IMG/VR virus record: IMGVR_UViG_3300042934_001320
Coordinates: 1 to 35,653 of that record
Length of the DNA: 35,653 nucleotides
DNA from: a virus
Direction: 5' to 3' (one strand)
In this document: in pieces, positions 25,103-32,516 of the stretch
How the letters are laid out: every line of letters begins with the position of its first letter
Position numbering within the stretch: position 1 is the first letter of the stretch
Notes under the pieces: model-generated
What the model was told of the DNA's origin: nothing
What the model saw: the letters and a program-made list of their open reading frames with translations, nothing else
The model's database searches: none
Made by a program: the position numbers and the translations under genes

Positions 25103-25654
25103 CTAGGGCTTGACGGCCTCTAGGTGCGCATTTCTGCGGGTTTCAGCCTTGTCGATATACACGCAGATGGCCGTCAGGGCGCGCCCGTAGCGCTTGGCGA
25201 GGGTGTCTGGATGCCCACCCCAGCCGATTGCCTTGGCCGCTGACACCCACGCGGGCCGCGCGTTGTCGCGGCTCAGCTGGCCCAGCACGACGCCGAGCAG
25301 CTTGCGATCGCGCGGCTCGACCACCGCATCGATCCAACCGAGCGCCTCCCACATGCGGTCAACCTCATGTGAGCGCAGGCCGGGAAGGGTGGGGCGCTGG
25401 TCGCGATCATAGTCATCGCTGTCGACCTTGTACTGCGCCCACAGCTCCTGCCGGCTCAGCTGGCCCCGCTGGTAGATCCCGCTCGCGCCCGGCTCGCGGA
25501 TCCAGCCCGCCTCACGGTCCGGCATCCGGCGCAGGAAGCCCCAGGCTTCGACCAGCCGCTCCTGCACCGCCTCATACTCGGTGAGCCCCGCAGCGACCGC
25601 CAGAGCCAACCAACGGGGGCGAACAGGCATCCTTCCGGCGCTGGAACCTTCCAT
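25103..25654 (-). CDS. DUF6362-like phage protein, probable DNA-binding
   Basis: 183 residues from ATG 25654, selected because GGAAGG lies six bases upstream; further in-frame starts exist at 25690 (ATG) and 25714 (TTG). The N-terminal third (TEYEAVQERLVEAWGFLRRM) and the C-terminal helix pair (AKAIGWGGHPDTLAKRYGRAL) resemble DUF6362-type proteins of alphaproteobacterial phages, whose C-terminus looks like a helix-turn-helix. Function is unknown; such genes often lie between replication and packaging modules. Unusually, the first codons overlap the CCTTCC repeat cluster, so the repeats also supply its ribosome site. Confidence 0.65.
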   Translation of the reverse strand: MEGSSAGRMPVRPRWLALAVAAGLTEYEAVQERLVEAWGFLRRMPDREAGWIREPGASGIYQRGQLSRQELWAQYKVDSDDYDRDQRPTLPGLRSHEVDRMWEALGWIDAVVEPRDRKLLGVVLGQLSRDNARPAWVSAAKAIGWGGHPDTLAKRYGRALTAICVYIDKAETRRNAHLEAVKP

Positions 25655-25894
25655 TGCCATCCTTCCACAGCGATGACCTTCATAACTCATTGGAGAAACG
25701 CCCTTTATTCTCAACTATGGAAGGATCGGAAGGATCGGAAGGATATGTATATGTGATCTATCGTGCGCCTGCGCATGCGCGCACACAGATACGAAGAAAC
25801 ATCACGACAACCCTTCCGAACCTTCCGAACCCGCGGAAATCCTCGCCTTTTCCCTTCCGGTATCCTTCCGGCACCCTTCCAAACCGGAAGGATC
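25629..25894. repeat. CCTTCC/GGAAGG iteron cluster, candidate replication origin
   Basis: Twelve copies of CCTTCC or its complement occur in 266 bases. Clear units: ATCCTTCCGG at 25629, CCTTCC at 25647, ATCCTTCC at 25659; three head-to-tail GGAAGGATC at 25719, 25728 and 25737 (9-base period); CCTTCCGAA twice at 25812 and 25821; CCTTCCGG at 25853; and a perfect 10-bp inverted repeat ATCCTTCCGG (25862-25871) / CCGGAAGGAT (25884-25893). An AT-rich stretch (about 25681-25765) and a palindrome GCGCATGCGC (25771-25780) lie in the middle. It borders the primase-helicase gene, so iterons plus an unwinding region of an origin is the natural reading. That role is an inference. Confidence 0.6.
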
Positions 25895-25911
25895 AGTCAT
25901 GCAGGCCAGCG

Positions 25912-28900
25912 TCAGGGCGGCAGTTCGTCCTCGCCGAAGGGCGGCGCATTGTCCGGAGGATCCGCGAACTCGCCGTCGAGCGTGCGCGGCTTGCCGTTCT
26001 CGTCGACGAAATCGCCGACCTCACGCACCAGGCGGATGCCGAGCCACTGCATCCCGTCGGACGCCTTTTTCTGATATCCCTTCTCGACCATCGCGTTCGA
26101 GAAGCCCTTGTTCGACCAGTCGCGTTCGCCGGCCGCCTTGCTCCACGCGACGAACACCTCGTGCAGCTTCGACGATTGGACGCGCGAATCCGGATCGCTG
26201 ACGACGCACAGCCGCAGGAAGCGGGCGAGCGGGTCGCTGGCGTCACGGTAGGCGCTGGTGGCTTCGGTGACGCTCTTCGGCTCCACTAGCCCGTGCGACA
26301 TATAGTCGAGCAGGCCGGCAACCAGCCGGTTGAGCACGCCCGACGCCTCCTGCGTCTTGATCTTGGAGGCGAGGTTCGGATCTTTCTCCGGCCAGTTCGC
26401 GACGCCAGGCTCGGGCTTCTCGATGTTCCGCAGCCAGGGGATCAGCTTCATGCGTCCCCAGATCCCGTCGTCGGTATCGGGGATGTCGAACTTGGTGTTG
26501 CCTTGGATGATCAACTTGAAGATCGGATCGAGGTCGAAGAACCCGCGGTGCAGCATGCGAACCGGGATCGGCTCGCCGCCCGTCACCAGCTTGATCAGGC
26601 CGCTATCCAGCTTCTCGTTACGGCCCGGCTCCGACGATCGCAGCATGCGGACGCCGGCAAGCTTCGCGAGATCCGGCGACGCCTGGTCGCCACGTTTCTT
26701 GATGCCTTGATCAAGGAACGAGCCGATCGGAATCGTGCCGCTGTAGTCGCCGGCGACGTGCGCCCAGCTCTCCATCGTCACGCCCTTGCCGTTGCGGCCG
26801 CGGCCGTACCAGAACCACAGCTTCTGCTCGCCAGCGTCGCCGGTCAGCGCATAGCCGCCCACCTGGTGCAGATACCGGCGCATCGTTGCGTCCGGCTGCG
26901 CCCACTCGATCATGGAGTCATACCGCGGCGCCGTGGCGGCAGGATCATATTCGACCGGCGATAGCTTGGTCTGCATGTCGCTCCGATCGTGGGGCGACAA
27001 TTCGACCACGCCGCGCCGGCTGCCGTCGGGCAGATCCTCGGTGCGGAAGCGCAGCGTGCCGTTCAGGACATTGACCGCATATTTGTCGTGATCGAACGCC
27101 TCGATCGGCACCGTGAGCCAGCGCCGCGCCAGCATCGCGACAGCAACGGGCTTGCCGGTCGTTTCCGACTGGCGGCCGAACACCGCGATCTTGGTCGACA
27201 GCAGCTCGAAACTCTTGCCCTTCGGGATCCACCGATCGAGCCCGTGCGGGTTGCCTTCGTCCTCCAGATCAAGCCGGGCATCCTTGCCCTCGCCCACGAG
27301 CGTCCACTTGACCCCAGTGTCCGCGACGAAGCGGGCTTCATCCTGAATGGCACGAACCGTCTCGAACACCGCAGCGACCACTTCGGCAGGCGGCGTCTTT
27401 TCGTCCTGGTCCAACACCTTCCAGCGCCGGCCGTCCCAGCCGAGCCAGCCTTTAGCCGTCGTGAACCGGAAATCCTCGCCGAACCGATCGCGAAACCGTT
27501 CGGCAATCCCGAAGTCGGTCAGCGGGTGGGCGAGGCAGCGCATGGTGACGAGCAGCGGGCCCAGATCGAACCCACGCGCGAACCCGTCATCGATCGCGCT
27601 CACGATATCGTCGCGGCTCACATCGGCAACGTCGGCCCACACCGCCGCCAGCTGGTCCAGCGCGGCCGGCTCGTCGAGCAGCCCGGCCGCGAGGCGCCGG
27701 CCGACACCATAGGCAAGCCGCAGGATCGCGTCCCGTTCGGCCTCGACATGCTCCACCCGCCGGGCGAGCCAGCCGGCCGCAACCTTGCGAAGGCGCTCCC
27801 GCTCCCCCTCCGACAGCACTTGCAAGCCATCCATCCTTCCAGACCGGAAGGATGCGGATTTTTCCTCGCGCGCGGCAGCGGCGCGGGCGGGCGGGCGCGA
27901 GCGGTCAGTGCGCTCCCTGCGGGAGCGCGATGCAGCCGCGATCTCTCCGAGATCGCGAGGGCTGTTGAGCCCGGCTGTCCATCCGCTGTCGATCGTCGCG
28001 GCGAGCTGCCCCGCATCATCGCGGCCGGGATTGTCACGCGCAGCGGCCTCCACGCTCGCCCGCGCAACGCCGGCATCGAGCGCGCCGGCCGCGACGAGAG
28101 TTGCCACCTTGAACGCGGCTTCATTGAGCGTGGCGTTGCGCTGGCCGGATCCAGCTTCGCGGATCGATCGGCATTCGCCGTCGAGCGCCGACAGCGCATA
28201 TCTCCGCACGTCTGCGTCGACGTCGACGGCCGCGCGCCCGTTCGAGTGCGGCCGCGGCTGTGCGGCCGGCCGAGGGGACGCGCTGTTCGCCGGCCGTTGC
28301 TTCGGCGCGCGAAGGATCTCGATCAGGGCAGGCGGCGCCTCGGCAAAGGCATCATCGTCGCGCCAGTCGCCGCGATCGAGCCAGCGATAGCGGGCGCCGG
28401 TGTCGACCATCACTGACGGGGGCGCGATCACGTAACCGCCCTGGCCGCGCACGTCGACGTGACGGGGCAGGTTGCCACGGTTGCGGATCGGCTCGCCGTC
28501 TTTCGGTTGCTTCAGCCACACATGGACGCCGTCGGATTGCGTCAGCGCCGTCACCGATCGCGGCAGCGCGCAGCCCATCTGCTCTTCAAGATCCGCCTTC
28601 AGGCGATCGAGCGTGTAGGCTTCGCCCGTATCGGGATCGATCTCCGGATCGAAGTCCAGCACAAAGAAGCCGTTCTCGCCGAGCGGCAGGCCGATCAGCG
28701 CGTCCGGATGCTCCCGCCACCAGGCGAGGATCGTCGGCTCATGCGTCGTGGCATCCTTCAGCCCCTTGCCGGTGTACGGCGCCTTGGCTTGGAAGGTGCG
28801 CTCTTCGCCCCGCACGAACGCCGTCGTTTCCCGCTCCCGACACGGAAACACGGTCCAGCCCCGGCGCGCATATTGGATTGCCGCCTGCCCCATCGGCGAC

Positions 28901-28920
28901 GGCAGCTTGGATACTGACAC
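25912..28920 (-). CDS. primase-polymerase / SF3 helicase replication protein
   Basis: 1002 residues from GTG 28920 with GGAAGG seven bases upstream. The N-terminal prim-pol (about 10-190) shows FFVLDFDPE with Asp89 and Asp91, the SDGVHVW motif with His133, and HVDVRGQGGYVIAPP with Asp156. A middle linker follows. The C-terminal D5/P4-type helicase has Walker A YGRGRNGKGV (705-714), the RSSEPGRNEKLDSGLIKLVTGG-like region (kept as SSEPGRNEK), and IIQGNTKFDIP with sensor Asn808, then GIWGRMKLIPW. Such fused proteins open the origin, unwind DNA and lay primers. The adjacent repeat cluster is the likely target. Confidence 0.93.
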   Translation of the reverse strand: MSVSKLPSPMGQAAIQYARRGWTVFPCRERETTAFVRGEERTFQAKAPYTGKGLKDATTHEPTILAWWREHPDALIGLPLGENGFFVLDFDPEIDPDTGEAYTLDRLKADLEEQMGCALPRSVTALTQSDGVHVWLKQPKDGEPIRNRGNLPRHVDVRGQGGYVIAPPSVMVDTGARYRWLDRGDWRDDDAFAEAPPALIEILRAPKQRPANSASPRPAAQPRPHSNGRAAVDVDADVRRYALSALDGECRSIREAGSGQRNATLNEAAFKVATLVAAGALDAGVARASVEAAARDNPGRDDAGQLAATIDSGWTAGLNSPRDLGEIAAASRSRRERTDRSRPPARAAAAREEKSASFRSGRMDGLQVLSEGERERLRKVAAGWLARRVEHVEAERDAILRLAYGVGRRLAAGLLDEPAALDQLAAVWADVADVSRDDIVSAIDDGFARGFDLGPLLVTMRCLAHPLTDFGIAERFRDRFGEDFRFTTAKGWLGWDGRRWKVLDQDEKTPPAEVVAAVFETVRAIQDEARFVADTGVKWTLVGEGKDARLDLEDEGNPHGLDRWIPKGKSFELLSTKIAVFGRQSETTGKPVAVAMLARRWLTVPIEAFDHDKYAVNVLNGTLRFRTEDLPDGSRRGVVELSPHDRSDMQTKLSPVEYDPAATAPRYDSMIEWAQPDATMRRYLHQVGGYALTGDAGEQKLWFWYGRGRNGKGVTMESWAHVAGDYSGTIPIGSFLDQGIKKRGDQASPDLAKLAGVRMLRSSEPGRNEKLDSGLIKLVTGGEPIPVRMLHRGFFDLDPIFKLIIQGNTKFDIPDTDDGIWGRMKLIPWLRNIEKPEPGVANWPEKDPNLASKIKTQEASGVLNRLVAGLLDYMSHGLVEPKSVTEATSAYRDASDPLARFLRLCVVSDPDSRVQSSKLHEVFVAWSKAAGERDWSNKGFSNAMVEKGYQKKASDGMQWLGIRLVREVGDFVDENGKPRTLDGEFADPPDNAPPFGEDELPP
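27833..27853. repeat. iteron-type inverted repeat inside the replication gene
   Basis: ATCCTTCC (27833-27840), five-base spacer AGACC, GGAAGGAT (27846-27853): a perfect 8-bp dyad of the same unit that is clustered at 25629-25894. It lies in the linker-coding part of the primase-helicase gene. It may be an outlying binding site of the same protein or chance from Arg/Ser-coding sequence. Confidence 0.4.
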
Positions 28921-28948
28921 GATGAAACCTTCCCCCGCTGCCGGCCGA

Positions 28949-29509
28949 TCAGGCCGACAGAGCCGCGCTCACCTGCGCCAACTTCGCCTTCGCCGCTTCC
29001 AGCTCAGCCCCGAGCGCCGCGTTCTCCCGCTTCAGCGCGTCCAGCTCGCCCGACTGGTCGATCCGCTCGCCGAGGTGGGCGAGCAGCACATCGGCACCGA
29101 TGGCAAACAGATCGAGGGTGACAACCTCGCGCGCCGCTGGTTCGGCGGGTTCGCCACGCTCGATCAGCTGTGCGGCCGCGAGGCCGAGCGAGATGTCGTT
29201 GTCGCGCGCATGCCGCTCCAGCAGCCCGATCGCGGCCGTTGCCGTGCCCGGCAGCATCACAGACTTTCCATTGGCCATTGTCGGTTCCTCTTGCGTGAGG
29301 GGCCGGGCAACCGGGGGCTCCCATCCCGGAGGCGGCGTGCGCCCGTCGCGGCAGAAGCCGCATTGTCCGTTGACGATGCGCGGCATGTATTCGCCGCAAT
29401 CCTCGCACTCGCCCGGCTGACCCGCCGCGATCGGCACCCGCGCGCGGGCGATGCCCAAGGCGACGTGCTCGTCGGTGATCTCGGCCGCGTAATCGGCGAT
29501 ATCGCTCAT
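28949..29509 (-). CDS. four-cysteine zinc-finger protein (DksA/TraR-like) with coiled-coil tail
   Basis: 186 residues from ATG 29509, overlapping the previous stop. Residues 35-53 hold C35-x2-C38-x11-C50-x2-C53, with CEDCGEYMPRIVNGQCGFC resembling the C-terminal zinc finger of DksA/TraR regulators but with a shorter spacing. After a Pro-rich linker, residue 78 is a Met with its own strong ribosome site (GAGGA, seven bases), followed by about 75 residues of helical domain and a C-terminal coiled coil (LKRENAALGAELEAAKAKL). It may bind RNA polymerase or DNA. It sits upstream of the primase-helicase gene in the early leftward operon. Confidence 0.65.
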   Translation of the reverse strand: MSDIADYAAEITDEHVALGIARARVPIAAGQPGECEDCGEYMPRIVNGQCGFCRDGRTPPPGWEPPVARPLTQEEPTMANGKSVMLPGTATAAIGLLERHARDNDISLGLAAAQLIERGEPAEPAAREVVTLDLFAIGADVLLAHLGERIDQSGELDALKRENAALGAELEAAKAKLAQVSAALSA

Positions 29510-29739
29510 TCGACAGCTCCCCGGCCGGCAGAGGTGAGGGGGTGCTCGCGCAGCCAGGTCATTGCGTCCGACACTGCGCGCGCTGACAGGTGCGCCGCCT
29601 TAGCGTCCCGCGCGGCGCGCATGCGTTGGCGGATATCGCGCGGGATCCGGTCGAAGCAGGTGCGGCAGAAATCCATCGCGCTGGTCGGGCGCTGACGCCC
29701 GCAGCCCGATCGGCAGGGGTGAGCGGCCGAGCGCATCAT
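29506..29739 (-). CDS. small cysteine-rich early protein
   Basis: 77 residues beginning MMRSAAHPCRSGCGRQRPTS, with Cys9/Cys13 and a later DFCRTCFDRIPRD pair (Cys24/Cys27), a likely small zinc-binding site. Then comes a basic helix (RQRMRAARDAKAAHLSARA). Stop and start overlap both neighbours by four bases, so it belongs to a tightly coupled run of early genes. The pattern is common in small phage hypothetical proteins. Function unknown; nucleic-acid or protein binding is plausible. Confidence 0.65.
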   Translation of the reverse strand: MMRSAAHPCRSGCGRQRPTSAMDFCRTCFDRIPRDIRQRMRAARDAKAAHLSARAVSDAMTWLREHPLTSAGRGAVE

Positions 29740-29927
29740 GATGCCGCACCTGCCTCAAGCGCCGTGAATGCGCGCTCCAGCCGCGTCCGCGCCTTTGCCG
29801 CCCGCGACCAAGCAGCATCCCGAACCATCGGACGCTCGTCGGGATCGCGCGCGATCTCGATGTTCGCGCGGTAGCTCGCGAAGGCGCTGCGCAGGTTGCG
29901 AGCGGTCAAGGCGGGCGCTTGCTTCAA
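29736..29927 (-). CDS. small helical early protein
   Basis: 63 residues from a TTG at 29927 that overlaps the upstream stop. It is basic and helical (LRSAFASYRANIEIARDPDE; AKARTRLERAFTALEAG). A second TTG seven codons in is an alternative start; neither has a strong ribosome site, so translation would rely on coupling. It lies in the run of overlapping early genes. No family recognised. Confidence 0.55.
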   Translation of the reverse strand: MKQAPALTARNLRSAFASYRANIEIARDPDERPMVRDAAWSRAAKARTRLERAFTALEAGAAS

Positions 29928-30535
29928 GCGCCCCGGCGGGTTTGCTTGCCAGTGCCGACAATCGTCGCGATGCGCGGCTTGCCCGGCCCCTGATCTTCGA
30001 TCCGCAGCTGCCCCGATTGCACCAGGCAGCGAATCCGATAGCTGGCGGCTGCGGCATCCTTCAGCCCGCAGGTGGTCGCCAGCGAGGCGTTCGTCGGGCA
30101 GGGGAGGCGAAGGTTCGCCGCACGCCGGATCGCGCGCAGCACCAGCTCCGTCGGATCGTCCTCATTGACCTCGACTGGGGGAGCCGGGGTCGGCTGCGCG
30201 ATCGGCGCCGCAACGCGAACCGCATAATAGCAGAACGCGCGCTTGTTCTCCGGGTCGCGGCCGCTTGTCAGCGTGATCACCTCGTCCTCGGCCAGCTCGC
30301 GCGCATGCGACCAGGCCGGGGCGTGCCGCGGGATCTGCTCACCGCGCGCGTACAGCATGCGCTCGCCCGGCGCGGCACCCGCGACCCAGCGATCGAACGC
30401 GGGCACGTCGACGGCCCAGCTTTCCGGGGAGGAGGAAGAGCGGGGGGCTTTCCCTCCTCCTCCCCGGCACGCGCCACCCGGCGGGGGGGAGGCAGGCTGC
30501 GCGTGATCCGTGATGATGTTGGCCGGCCGCATCAT
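29924..30535 (-). CDS. winged-helix early phage protein
   Basis: 203 residues from ATG 30535, overlapping the preceding stop. After a Pro/Gly/Ser-rich N-terminus (1-40), a first module runs about 45-110 (FDRWVAGAAPGERMLYARGE; YYAVRVAAP). A second runs about 125-195 and reads like a winged helix (LPCPTNASLATTCGL; AASYRIRCLVQSGQLRIED; PRIATIVGTGKQTRR). Proteins with this pair of modules are familiar as hypothetical early genes in alphaproteobacterial prophages. It probably binds DNA as a regulator or replication accessory; no specific target can be named. Confidence 0.65.
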   Translation of the reverse strand: MMRPANIITDHAQPASPPPGGACRGGGGKAPRSSSSPESWAVDVPAFDRWVAGAAPGERMLYARGEQIPRHAPAWSHARELAEDEVITLTSGRDPENKRAFCYYAVRVAAPIAQPTPAPPVEVNEDDPTELVLRAIRRAANLRLPCPTNASLATTCGLKDAAAASYRIRCLVQSGQLRIEDQGPGKPRIATIVGTGKQTRRGA

Positions 30536-30822
30536 GCAGCCTTCCGATAGGTGCGGGGGGCAGGGCGATCGAACCAGCCGCCCTCAGGGGGCGACCGCCA
30601 ATCCGACGTGACTACTGCATGCTGGGTGAAGAGCGAGATCGCATAAGAGACCTCCGCGCCCGGCTCGATGCCTCCCGAGATCCAGCGCTCGACCGTGGTG
30701 GGCTCGACAGGCAGGGTGTCGGCCAGTCGTTTCATGGCATCGCGTGGCTGTTCACAGAGCCACCAAGCCAACCGGCGCGCGCCTTCATTCGGCACCCGAA
30801 CGGGCAGACGCAGTCGGTTCAT
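30532..30822 (-). CDS. small HTH DNA-binding protein
   Basis: 96 residues from ATG 30822, coupled to the upstream gene by an ATGA overlap. Residues about 25-55 (DAMKRLADTLPVEPTTVERW) form a helix-turn-helix of the Cro/YdaS kind, with PTTVERWISGG as the recognition helix and turn. The C-terminus is short and basic. It is the third small regulator in a row after the Cro-like and CII-position genes and likely acts on early or replication promoters. Confidence 0.65.
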   Translation of the reverse strand: MNRLRLPVRVPNEGARRLAWWLCEQPRDAMKRLADTLPVEPTTVERWISGGIEPGAEVSYAISLFTQHAVVTSDWRSPPEGGWFDRPAPRTYRKAA

Positions 30823-31313
30823 CGTGTCTCTCCAGCTTCGATGGCTTCAAGTTCGGCGATCATCGCGAGCAGCACGTCGAGCAGCTCGTGCGCTTCGCTC
30901 AGGGCAGCGCGCGCATCAGCCGCGGAGAACTTTCCGTCTGCCAGTCCGCCGACGATCGCGGTGGTCACGTCGCTCGCCTCCCGCGCCTTGCGGGCGAGCA
31001 GAGCCAACAGATCCTGCTGGGTCGCCATCATCTGCGGGATGCGGACCAGGCGCAGCCCCAGCTGCCGCAGGACAGGATTGGCGAACCGGCCGTCCCATTC
31101 CTTGCAGCCGAACAGGAACGACACGGCCCCCATGTCGCCGGCTCCGGCGCGATAGGTCGCGACGCTGTCAGAATGTTTGCCAAGCACGCGGCCCAGATCC
31201 GCATCGATCAGGCCATCTTCGCCTTTGATATCGCGCAGGCTGTCGCCGATCGTTTCGAGCAGAAAACTACCCGAAATAGTCCGATCAGACCGGTGGATTT
31301 TCCGGCCGCTCAT
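30819..31313 (-). CDS. putative regulator in CII position
   Basis: 164 residues, ATG 31313 overlapping the Cro-like stop. The N-terminal half has an HTH-like stretch (DADLGRVLGKHSDSVATYR), followed by MGAVSFLFGCKEWDGRFANP, a pattern I associate with phage regulatory proteins of the CII/CP76 kind. The C-terminal half is a long helix pair (ARAALSEAHELLDVLLAMIA) fit for oligomerisation. Being the second gene of the leftward early operon matches the lambda cII location, but I cannot claim homology or a function in lysogeny establishment. Confidence 0.55.
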   Translation of the reverse strand: MSGRKIHRSDRTISGSFLLETIGDSLRDIKGEDGLIDADLGRVLGKHSDSVATYRAGAGDMGAVSFLFGCKEWDGRFANPVLRQLGLRLVRIPQMMATQQDLLALLARKAREASDVTTAIVGGLADGKFSAADARAALSEAHELLDVLLAMIAELEAIEAGETR

Positions 31314-31576
31314 GCTGCATCAACCCGTTGATGCTGCTGCTCGCCCACCTCGGAACGCCGCGCCAAGGGCGGGAGATCGATGCCATGCTGAACGGCTACT
31401 TCGGCAACCCGATGGGCCAGCCCCTCCATGACAGCGATCCGGCGGAGGTGGTTCAGCCGCGAACCAGTGAGCCGGCGTCGCATGTTATGCACGGTCGACA
31501 TTGGGGCGTCGCACAGCTCCGCGACCTGCGCGGTGCCCCCCAAAGCGTTGATCAGATCAGAAGCGAACGTGTCCAT
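31310..31576 (-). CDS. Cro-like repressor / antirepressor
   Basis: 88 residues from ATG 31576, divergent from the repressor gene with three operators in between. Residues about 12-45 (LGGTAQVAELCDAPMSTVHN, then MRRRLTGSRLNHLRRIA) form a Cro/C1-type helix-turn-helix. It is the first gene of the long leftward lytic operon, so by analogy it would be made on induction and block repressor synthesis. The last 25 residues are polar and probably unstructured. Confidence 0.7.
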   Translation of the reverse strand: MDTFASDLINALGGTAQVAELCDAPMSTVHNMRRRLTGSRLNHLRRIAVMEGLAHRVAEVAVQHGIDLPPLARRSEVGEQQHQRVDAA

Positions 31577-31587
31577 GCCGATGAAAA

Positions 31588-31649
31588 TGCCAAAATGGCA
31601 TGTTCAAAGCAAGGGGTAAAATGCCATAACGGCAGTTGCCATTATGGCA
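31588..31649. promoter_or_regulatory. right-type operator array: three TGCC-N5-GGCA sites
   Basis: Three 13-bp dyads lie between the divergent Cro-like and repressor genes: TGCCAAAATGGCA (31588-31600), TGCCATAACGGCA (31622-31634) and TGCCATTATGGCA (31637-31649). The last two have centres 15 bp apart; the first two, 34 bp. A possible repressor-gene -10, TAAAAT (31617-31622), overlaps the edge of the middle site. The first site is just upstream of the Cro-like start. The layout mirrors a lambda OR region. Confidence 0.8.
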
Positions 31650-31666
31650 GTGTTGGCTGCCTAACC

Positions 31667-32248
31667 ATGGGCATGGAAAATGAGACTATTCGGCGCTTGA
31701 TGAAGGAGCGCGGGTACAACCAGGCGGACCTTGCCGAGTTGCTCGGGATAGATCCAACCGCCGTGTCCAAGCGGCTCACGGGCAAGCGGCCGTTCAAACA
31801 TAACGAGATCATCAAAATTGAGTCGTGGCTCGGCGCTGCGCCGACGCCCAGCGCGCTCGCCGCGTCGGCGGTCCGCACGGTCCCGATCATCGGTCGCGTT
31901 GCCGCTGGCGCATACAAGGAAGCCATTCAGCAGCCGCTAGGGCATCTTCCTGTACCGGCCGATGCGCCCAAGAATGCCATTGCGTTGCGCGTAGATGGCG
32001 ACTCCATGGATTTGGAGATCGACGATGGGGGTACAGTAGTGGTCGACCTGGACGATCGCGCTCTCTTCCCAGGCAAGCTCTATGTTATCATCAACGAAGA
32101 CGGCGAAACCACCTTCAAGCAATTCGAGGCAGATCCGGCGCGGTTAGAACCGCGTTCGACCAACCCTGCGCACAAGCCGATTGTGATGGGGGACGGGCAA
32201 GCGTTCACGGTGTTCGGCCGAGTGACGGCGCTTTACCGACTGCGCTAA
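31667..32248 (+). CDS. CI-type prophage repressor, HTH + S24 peptidase
   Basis: 193 residues from ATG 31667 (a second ATG lies at 31673); the open frame reaches back to 31328 but would run through all three operators. Residues 15-42 form the HTH (GYNQADLAELLGIDPTAVSK). The C-terminal LexA/S24 domain has a probable self-cleavage bond Ala80-Gly81 in GRVAAGAYK, catalytic Ser113 in GDSMD and Lys151 in TTFKQF, the usual spacing. It would hold lysogeny by binding the TGCC-N5-GGCA sites, and be cleaved with RecA help after DNA damage. Its last 105 bases are overlapped in antisense by a leftward gene. Confidence 0.93.
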   Translation: MGMENETIRRLMKERGYNQADLAELLGIDPTAVSKRLTGKRPFKHNEIIKIESWLGAAPTPSALAASAVRTVPIIGRVAAGAYKEAIQQPLGHLPVPADAPKNAIALRVDGDSMDLEIDDGGTVVVDLDDRALFPGKLYVIINEDGETTFKQFEADPARLEPRSTNPAHKPIVMGDGQAFTVFGRVTALYRLR

Positions 32249-32500
32249 CTCTTCCTCTTCCTCGAGCGTCATCCATTCGCTGCGGCTCTCCAGGCCACCG
32301 GGCACGGTGATGAAGAACGTGCCTTCCTCATCGTACGAGCCGAGATCCTGAGCGATCAGATCGCGGCACGCCGCCTGCGCACCGAACCTCCAAGGCCCGC
32401 ACGGCTTACCGAAACAAAGCGCTCGATACCACTTCACGACAACCGGCAACGACTCGACTCCCCTTTCGCCTTCTGGAACAGACAAAGAACATACGTGCAA
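32144..32500 (-). CDS. conserved small phage protein antisense to repressor 3' end
   Basis: 118 residues from a TTG at 32500 with AGGA five bases upstream. The middle (VVKWYRALCFGKPCGPWRFG, then DEEGTFFITVPGG and SEWMTLEEEEEL) is strongly protein-like and resembles small hypothetical proteins I associate with alphaproteobacterial phages. The C-terminal 35 residues (SVKRRHSAEHRERLP onward) lie opposite the repressor's last codons and look less constrained. It reads leftward from the operator pair at 32517-32562, so it is likely repressed in the lysogen. Function unknown. Confidence 0.62.
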   Translation of the reverse strand: MHVCSLSVPEGERGVESLPVVVKWYRALCFGKPCGPWRFGAQAACRDLIAQDLGSYDEEGTFFITVPGGLESRSEWMTLEEEEELAQSVKRRHSAEHRERLPVPHHNRLVRRVGRTRF

Positions 32501-32516
32501 GCCGATCCTGTGAAAA

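Noticed and set aside
25629-25894. CRISPR-like array
   Set aside because: Repeat units are only 6-10 bases, irregularly spaced and in both orientations; there are no spacers of constant length and no cas genes.
26989-28416. 475-codon plus-strand frame
   Set aside because: Antisense shadow of the primase-helicase gene, whose catalytic motifs are all intact on the minus strand.
31328-31666. N-terminal extension of the repressor frame to 31328
   Set aside because: It would run through all three operators and antisense to the Cro-like gene; ATG 31667 gives a normal-length repressor beginning just before the HTH.
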